Source of the DNA: Treponema sp.
Lineage (GTDB): Bacteria > Spirochaetota > Spirochaetia > Treponematales > Treponemataceae
DNA length: 8,801 nt
Assembly: GCA_024691105.1 (NCBI GenBank)
Contig: JAILNY010000026.1
Span: forward strand, 1-8,801
Direction of reading: 5' to 3'
Part shown: positions 4,904-8,801 of the stretch, one piece after another
How positions within the stretch are numbered: the stretch's first letter is position 1
Layout: the number at the start of each line of letters is the position of its first letter
Notes under the pieces: generated by a model
What the model was told of the DNA's origin: nothing
The model's database searches: none
Seen by the model: only the letters and a program-made list of their open reading frames with translations
Made by a program: the position numbers and the translations under genes

Positions 4904-5410
4904 ATGGCAGAAGAGATTTTATCATTAATAAAAAGTTCATCTTATACCAAGACTGAAACACAACAGACCGAAAAAAAAGCAACCTGGTTGATTTTTACAA
5001 TCGGTAATTCTTCGGATGGAAAAAACATGTATGCGGTTCCTGCTGAATGCGTAAAAGAGATTTTGCGCGACGCGACGGTTTTTCCAATTCCCTTTGTTCC
5101 ACCTTATGTAAATGGAGTTTTAAATCGATACGGCGATCCGTATGTCGTAATTGACTCTGCTGTGCTCGAAGGAAAAGAAGCGCAAAAGTCGTTCCTTTTT
5201 ATCGTGCTTAATGATGAAAGTCATACATGTCTTCGTATCACTGATGTAAAAGACTTTTTTACTGCAACAGAAAAGGACGTGGTACATTTTTCAGAATCGG
5301 AGCTTTCTGATTTTTATGATGGCACTCTTAGTATTGACGGGCAGGAAGTTTTTGTTTTAAAGATTCAGGCTATTATTGAAAAAGTAGGAAAAGAGATTGC
5401 GGCAGCCTGA
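4904..5410 (+). CDS. cheW: CheW-like chemotaxis coupling protein
   Basis: 168 residues. An N-terminal tail of about 25 polar residues precedes a CheW domain starting at WLIFTIG (28-34). Recognisable family positions follow: YAVPAECVKEIL (43-54), the Pro-rich FPIPFVPPYVNGVLNRYG (60-77) matching the canonical VPRTPxYVxGVINLRG, then VVIDSAVL and a second half ending in VFVLKIQAIIEKV. The usual NLRG is NRYG here, so the conserved arginine position is a tyrosine and the partner surface may differ. Expected role: scaffold linking receptors to the CheA kinase. There is no Shine-Dalgarno sequence before the ATG, and the promoter -10 box ends 8 nt upstream, so translation is probably leaderless. First of five co-oriented genes; it overlaps the next by 14 nt. 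Confidence 0.85.
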   Translation: MAEEILSLIKSSSYTKTETQQTEKKATWLIFTIGNSSDGKNMYAVPAECVKEILRDATVFPIPFVPPYVNGVLNRYGDPYVVIDSAVLEGKEAQKSFLFIVLNDESHTCLRITDVKDFFTATEKDVVHFSESELSDFYDGTLSIDGQEVFVLKIQAIIEKVGKEIAAA

Positions 5411-5828
5411 AAAATTTGTCTGTATTACTTATCCTCAAATTGATTTTCTGATTCCGAGTGATTATGTTGCCTCGTGCGTTGGTGTAAAGGATCTTGAGAC
5501 TTCGCTTTTGCAGAATCAGGATTCGGGAATTTTTGACTTTGATGAAATCGCTTCAAAATTCAACCAGACGCCGCGTGAGTCTGAAATTAAAACGATGATA
5601 GTTTTAAAGGCAGAAAACGAGAATCAGGTTTCTGTTGTAACGACGCAGGAGTGCAGGGTTAGTACGATTGCGCTGCGTGACTTTGGTTTGTTTTCTGACT
5701 CGTATGCGAAGCAGTTTGAAGATATTGGTCTTTTGGCGTGTAATTTTTTTGAAGACCGTTTAAGGCTTTTGATGGATGTTCGTAAGACTATTGATTATAT
5801 GAATCACAGTCTTCTGGAGGAATTATGA
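5397..5828 (+). CDS. Divergent CheW-like protein of the chemosensory operon
   Basis: 143 residues from a TTG start. The start is supported by AGGA 7 nt upstream; it overlaps the preceding cheW-like gene by 14 nt, suggesting translational coupling. The protein is weakly CheW-like: an opening strand (FVCITYPQIDFLIPSDYVASCVG) where CheW has its ligand-free first strand and VxEVL helix, a central EIKTMIVLKAENENQVSVVTTQE resembling the second CheW half, and a final strand-helix (LRLLMDVRKTIDYMN). The GVINLRG loop is missing, replaced by an acidic FDFDEIASKF segment. No transmembrane segment or signal peptide. Position between cheW and cheB argues for a role as an adaptor in the same array. It could be a second CheW as in Wsp/Frz-type operons, or an unrelated regulator; assignment is by fold impression and context only. 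Confidence 0.6.
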   Translation: MRQPEKFVCITYPQIDFLIPSDYVASCVGVKDLETSLLQNQDSGIFDFDEIASKFNQTPRESEIKTMIVLKAENENQVSVVTTQECRVSTIALRDFGLFSDSYAKQFEDIGLLACNFFEDRLRLLMDVRKTIDYMNHSLLEEL

Positions 5829-6913
5829 TTGGCGTTATTGTTGCAGATTCCTCAGCGGTCGTCCGTTCTGTATTAAAAGATATTATTCTTAAAACAAAAA
5901 AACTCAATTGGGTTGGAGAGGCCGTATCTTACAGCGAACTTAAATCGATGCTTTCGGATTCAAAGCAGAATGTTGTAATTGCAACTAAGACACTTTTTGA
6001 TGATGACAGAATCAGTAAGTTGTCTGACTATTGTCTGAGTTCTGAAATTCCAACTCTTATATTTTATAAACCGGGTGACAGTACTTCGTATTCTTCGAAG
6101 AATATTAAATTTTTAGAGAAGCCGGATTTTATAAGTTTTTCTGCAGAAAAAATCAGCGAGTATGCACTCTGGCTTGAGCAGCAGATTTTAGATATAAAAT
6201 GCAATGTTCTTTTTGAAAATCATCCGGCAACAATCTTTTCTTCTGTTCAAGACGACGGAAGTGTAAGTCAGCTTGAATCGGTTCCAAAGGATTTTTCTGG
6301 AAGAAAATTTAAGGCGGTGCTTGTCGGAGTTTCAACCGGCGGACCGAGTGCGCTTTTGGAATTGTTAAAGGGAATTGGACAAAACTTTCCGCTTCCGATT
6401 CTTGTTACACAGCATATCGATTCTGTTTTTGATAAAAATCTTATTACCTGGCTTAATAAAGAAACTTCCGTTCCGATTCACCTTGCACAAAATAATGTAA
6501 AGCCGATTGCGGGGCATGTTTATTTTGCGCCTGCAGATGAGCATCTTACTTTTATTCCACATCTTGAAGACGATTTTAGAATGATTTTAAATCACGATGC
6601 GCCTTTGAATTTTTTGAGGCCTGCTGTTGACAAGATGTTTGAAAGCGCTGCCAGTGTGCTTGGAAAAAATTGTATTGCGGTAATACTTACAGGAATGGGT
6701 GCTGATGGTGCAAAGGAATGTCTGCACTTAAAAAATCTTGGTGCGTATACGATTACTCAGGATGAAGCAACAAGTGTAATTTACGGAATGCCAAAGGCGG
6801 CTTTTGAAAATGGCGGTTCGTGCGAAGTTTTGCCGCTTGGGAAAATTGCTTCAAGACTGTGGTCGTTGATAGAAGATGGAAATGCTCAAAAGGCGGGAGG
6901 AAAAAATGTCTAG
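5825..6913 (+). CDS. cheB: CheB-type protein-glutamate methylesterase with degenerate receiver domain
   Basis: 362 residues; removes methyl groups from (and may deamidate) chemoreceptors, acting against CheR. The C-terminal esterase domain (about 160-350) is intact: Ser170 in VGVSTGGPS, His197 in VTQHID and Asp294 in LTGMGADGA form the catalytic triad, with RPAVDKMF (265-272) and QDEATSVIYGMPKAAFE (312-328) conserved. The N-terminal receiver-like domain (1-105) keeps the outline (MIGVIVADSSAVVR, LEKPD) but the phospho-acceptor aspartate is missing: the segment NVVIATKTLF (49-58) has Thr54 where LDxxMP has Asp. One of the two acidic pocket residues is Ser9, and the switch Ser/Thr is gone; only Asp8 and Lys99 remain. 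It therefore probably cannot be phosphorylated by CheA. The ATG overlaps the previous stop by 4 nt (ATGA) and GGAGG lies 4 nt upstream. Confidence 0.93.
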   Translation: MIGVIVADSSAVVRSVLKDIILKTKKLNWVGEAVSYSELKSMLSDSKQNVVIATKTLFDDDRISKLSDYCLSSEIPTLIFYKPGDSTSYSSKNIKFLEKPDFISFSAEKISEYALWLEQQILDIKCNVLFENHPATIFSSVQDDGSVSQLESVPKDFSGRKFKAVLVGVSTGGPSALLELLKGIGQNFPLPILVTQHIDSVFDKNLITWLNKETSVPIHLAQNNVKPIAGHVYFAPADEHLTFIPHLEDDFRMILNHDAPLNFLRPAVDKMFESAASVLGKNCIAVILTGMGADGAKECLHLKNLGAYTITQDEATSVIYGMPKAAFENGGSCEVLPLGKIASRLWSLIEDGNAQKAGGKNV

Positions 6914-8381
6914 TCAGAAAAGTTTTCTTCCGCTTCTAAAAGAAAGGATTCTTGAATTTTCCGGGATTTATGTTGCAGACTCGCAGGTTCCGACTTTAGT
7001 AAGTCATATCGAAAAAGAGGCTTTGGGGCGTGGAATTTCTGAATATGATTTTGTTCAAAAACTTGTTCCGCATTCGCCTGATTTTGATGAAGTAATAAAT
7101 CTTGTTACCGTAAATGAAACTTATTTTTTTAGAGAAGAAAAGCAGTTTGATTTTTTAAAGGAAGAAGTTTTTCCAAAGTTCATGGGAAAAAATCTTACAA
7201 TCTGGACTTGTTGCTGTTCAACTGGCGAAGAACCGATATCGCTTCTGGCGCTTGCGCTTTCGATGAATATTAATCTTACGATTTACGCTTCTGACATTGA
7301 CGATAACGCTCTTAAAACTTTAGACAATGGACGATATTCTTCTTATTCGCTCAGGTCCGACGGGAAAAAATATCATGAGCTTTTAGAACCTTATTCACGC
7401 CAGAGTGAAACGGAAATTGTTTTTAACCGTGATTTTATAAACCGCATTCATACATTTAAATTTAATCTGATAAAAGATGAACTTTCGGTTTTGCCATTTT
7501 TTGAAAACGCTGACATTATTTTTATGCGTAATGTCTTTATTTATTTTGACAAAGAAAACAGAATCGCAGTTACAAAAAAAGTTTCTGATCGATTAAAAAA
7601 AGACGGGGTTCTGTTTTTTTCTATGAATGAAATCGGCTCGATAGATGAAACTGTTATTCCGGAAAATCTTTCTAAGATAAATTCTGGTGTTGTTTATTAT
7701 TTTGTCAAAGATGCATCGTCTGGAAATAAATCTATTGCAGAGCTTGGTGCGCAGCGAATTTTAAAACAGAATCTTGAACGCCATGAAGAAGAAAAACGTG
7801 CGGCTCTTGCACGCGAGGTTGAAAAGTCAAAAAAGCAGATTGAAAATCCTGTGTCGCGCGCTGCTAATTCTGAAGACTGCGCTGCTTGTGATGATTCAGT
7901 TCTTAAGGAAACATACGAGAAAATCTGTAAAGAAATAAATCAGGGCGACTTTGAAAGGGCAAGAACCTTTGCGCGTGCAATAAGCGGGGTAGATGCAAAA
8001 AAATATATGTTTTTTATGCAGGGTTATATTGAATATCATGCTGATAACCGTACGGTTGCCGAAACTTTTTTTGCTTCTGCAGAAAGCCTGTGTCCTGACT
8101 TTTGGCCTGCGTTTTTTTATCACGGAATGGTGCTTCGTGATATGGGGCGCACAGAACAGGCTCAAATCTGTTTTACAAAATGTAAGGCGCTTATTTATGA
8201 ATTTGGAAAGCAAGGTGCGTCTGCTGACGGTGCAGGTAATGGTGGAACTTCGCGCAGTGTTGGTAGCACGGGGCGCACTGAAAACTGTGCTTCAATTCCT
8301 TATGATTTTGCGCTTGACTCGTTCAGTCCGGCATACATATATTCCCTTTGTGAAACTTTTTCTGTAGGAGGACGTCAGTAA
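6906..8381 (+). CDS. cheR: CheR-type receptor methyltransferase with C-terminal TPR-like region
   Basis: 491 residues, well above the roughly 290 of classical CheR. The methyltransferase part (about 1-270) shows the N-terminal helical subdomain, VNETYFFRE (69-77), the SAM-binding WTCCCSTGEEP (100-110), ASDIDDNAL (128-136) and ADIIFMRNVFIYFD (202-215). A charged, probable coiled-coil linker (about 280-313, EEEKRAALAREVEKSKKQ) leads to a helical repeat region (about 333-432; GDFERARTFARAIS, GYIEYHADNRTVAETFFASAE, FFYHGMVLRDMGRTEQAQICF) that reads as TPR-like units. A Gly/Ser-rich low-complexity stretch follows (436-460). CheR-TPR fusions are typical of alternative chemosensory operons such as Wsp (WspC) and Frz (FrzF). 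The start at 6906 is chosen for GGGAGG 5 nt upstream; it overlaps cheB by 8 nt. Confidence 0.92.
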   Translation: MSSQKSFLPLLKERILEFSGIYVADSQVPTLVSHIEKEALGRGISEYDFVQKLVPHSPDFDEVINLVTVNETYFFREEKQFDFLKEEVFPKFMGKNLTIWTCCCSTGEEPISLLALALSMNINLTIYASDIDDNALKTLDNGRYSSYSLRSDGKKYHELLEPYSRQSETEIVFNRDFINRIHTFKFNLIKDELSVLPFFENADIIFMRNVFIYFDKENRIAVTKKVSDRLKKDGVLFFSMNEIGSIDETVIPENLSKINSGVVYYFVKDASSGNKSIAELGAQRILKQNLERHEEEKRAALAREVEKSKKQIENPVSRAANSEDCAACDDSVLKETYEKICKEINQGDFERARTFARAISGVDAKKYMFFMQGYIEYHADNRTVAETFFASAESLCPDFWPAFFYHGMVLRDMGRTEQAQICFTKCKALIYEFGKQGASADGAGNGGTSRSVGSTGRTENCASIPYDFALDSFSPAYIYSLCETFSVGGRQ

Positions 8382-8801
8382 ATGAATCTTGATAAAAATT
8401 TATTTAAAGCGGATTACATTTCTGAATCCCGCGAGATTCTTGACTCTCTTGATGATGTTGCAATTGAAGCAACAAAGAAAAAAAGAAATTCTGATTGTTT
8501 AAAAGAGATTTTAAGATTACTGCATACTTTAAAAGGTTCATCGCGCATGATGGAATATGTGCAGATAGAAAAAGTTATCAATCATCTTGAGACTGTTTTT
8601 AAAAACATTCAGGCAAACCAGACAGAAATTTCAAATAAGATAATTCAGCTTTTGCTCGGTGTAACGGATATTATTCACAAAGTGATTGACCGCATTGAAG
8701 ATGGCGAAGACGGAACTTTTGCTCAATACGAAGAAGTGCTTTTAAATATTGATCACGCGATGGAAGATGAAGATTTTAAAACTGATTTTTCTGTTGAATC
8801 T
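8382..8801 (+). CDS. cheA: CheA-type histidine kinase, N-terminal part (cut by window end)
   Basis: Only the first 140 residues are inside the window; the frame is still open at the edge. They form an HPt (P1) domain: an opening helix (FKADYISESREILDSLDD), then the phospho-acceptor motif LLHTLKGSSRMMEY with His48, then two further helices. The ATG directly follows the cheR stop codon with AGGAGGA 9 nt upstream. The HTLKGSSRM form is more like HPt domains of Wsp/Frz-type and other alternative-function CheA kinases than the flagellar type, so the missing part may include a fused receiver; that cannot be seen here. Expected role: autophosphorylating kinase controlled by receptors via the CheW-like proteins encoded upstream. 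Confidence 0.88.
   Translation, partial: MNLDKNLFKADYISESREILDSLDDVAIEATKKKRNSDCLKEILRLLHTLKGSSRMMEYVQIEKVINHLETVFKNIQANQTEISNKIIQLLLGVTDIIHKVIDRIEDGEDGTFAQYEEVLLNIDHAMEDEDFKTDFSVES

Noticed and set aside
1..8801. CRISPR array, prophage genes or an intact insertion sequence.
   Set aside because: No spaced direct repeats, no phage or transposase coding regions; the only mobile-like signal is the 55-bp palindrome at 3755-3809.

Overview
The window looks like a low-to-moderate GC bacterial chromosome with strong AGGAGG-type ribosome binding sites, sigma70-type promoters and tRNA genes without an encoded CCA. Gene content and protein style suggest a spirochaete, most likely a gut or rumen Treponema-like organism. 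This is inference from sequence style only; no database search was possible.

Left part (1-1135, minus strand): two tRNA genes (Gln-CTG then Glu-CTC in transcription order), each followed by a hairpin/T-run, behind one very strong promoter. Next is a two-gene minus-strand unit, a thiol (Cys) glutathione-peroxidase-family protein followed by a small four-cysteine TSCPD-domain protein, closed by an intrinsic terminator.

Positions 1136-1343 hold a compact divergent control region: overlapping outward-facing promoters and two ATTGTRTACAAT-type palindromes. It separates the peroxidase unit from an ohrR-like MarR-family regulator (1344-1808). This reads as an organic-peroxide-sensing module in which the regulated enzyme is a glutathione-peroxidase-like protein rather than Ohr.

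Middle part: a glutamine-hydrolysing asparagine synthetase (asnB, 1899-3731) faces a YhhQ-family queuosine-precursor transporter (3840-4550, minus). Between their stop codons lies a bidirectional terminator whose loop carries a 55-bp near-perfect palindrome that looks like two abutted insertion-sequence ends. The transporter has a GC-rich, hairpin-rich leader of about 160 nt, a candidate cis-regulatory RNA.

Right part (4904-8801, plus strand): a tightly packed chemosensory operon in the order cheW-like, divergent CheW-like, cheB, cheR with a C-terminal TPR-like region, cheA (cut by the window edge). Four of the five genes overlap or abut their neighbour. The first gene appears to be leaderless, and the CheB receiver domain has lost its phospho-acceptor aspartate while the methylesterase triad is intact. 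Gene order, the CheR-TPR architecture and the HPt motif resemble Wsp/Frz-type alternative chemosensory systems more than the cheA-cheW-cheX-cheY flagellar operon known from treponemes. No receptor gene and no classical response regulator is inside the window.
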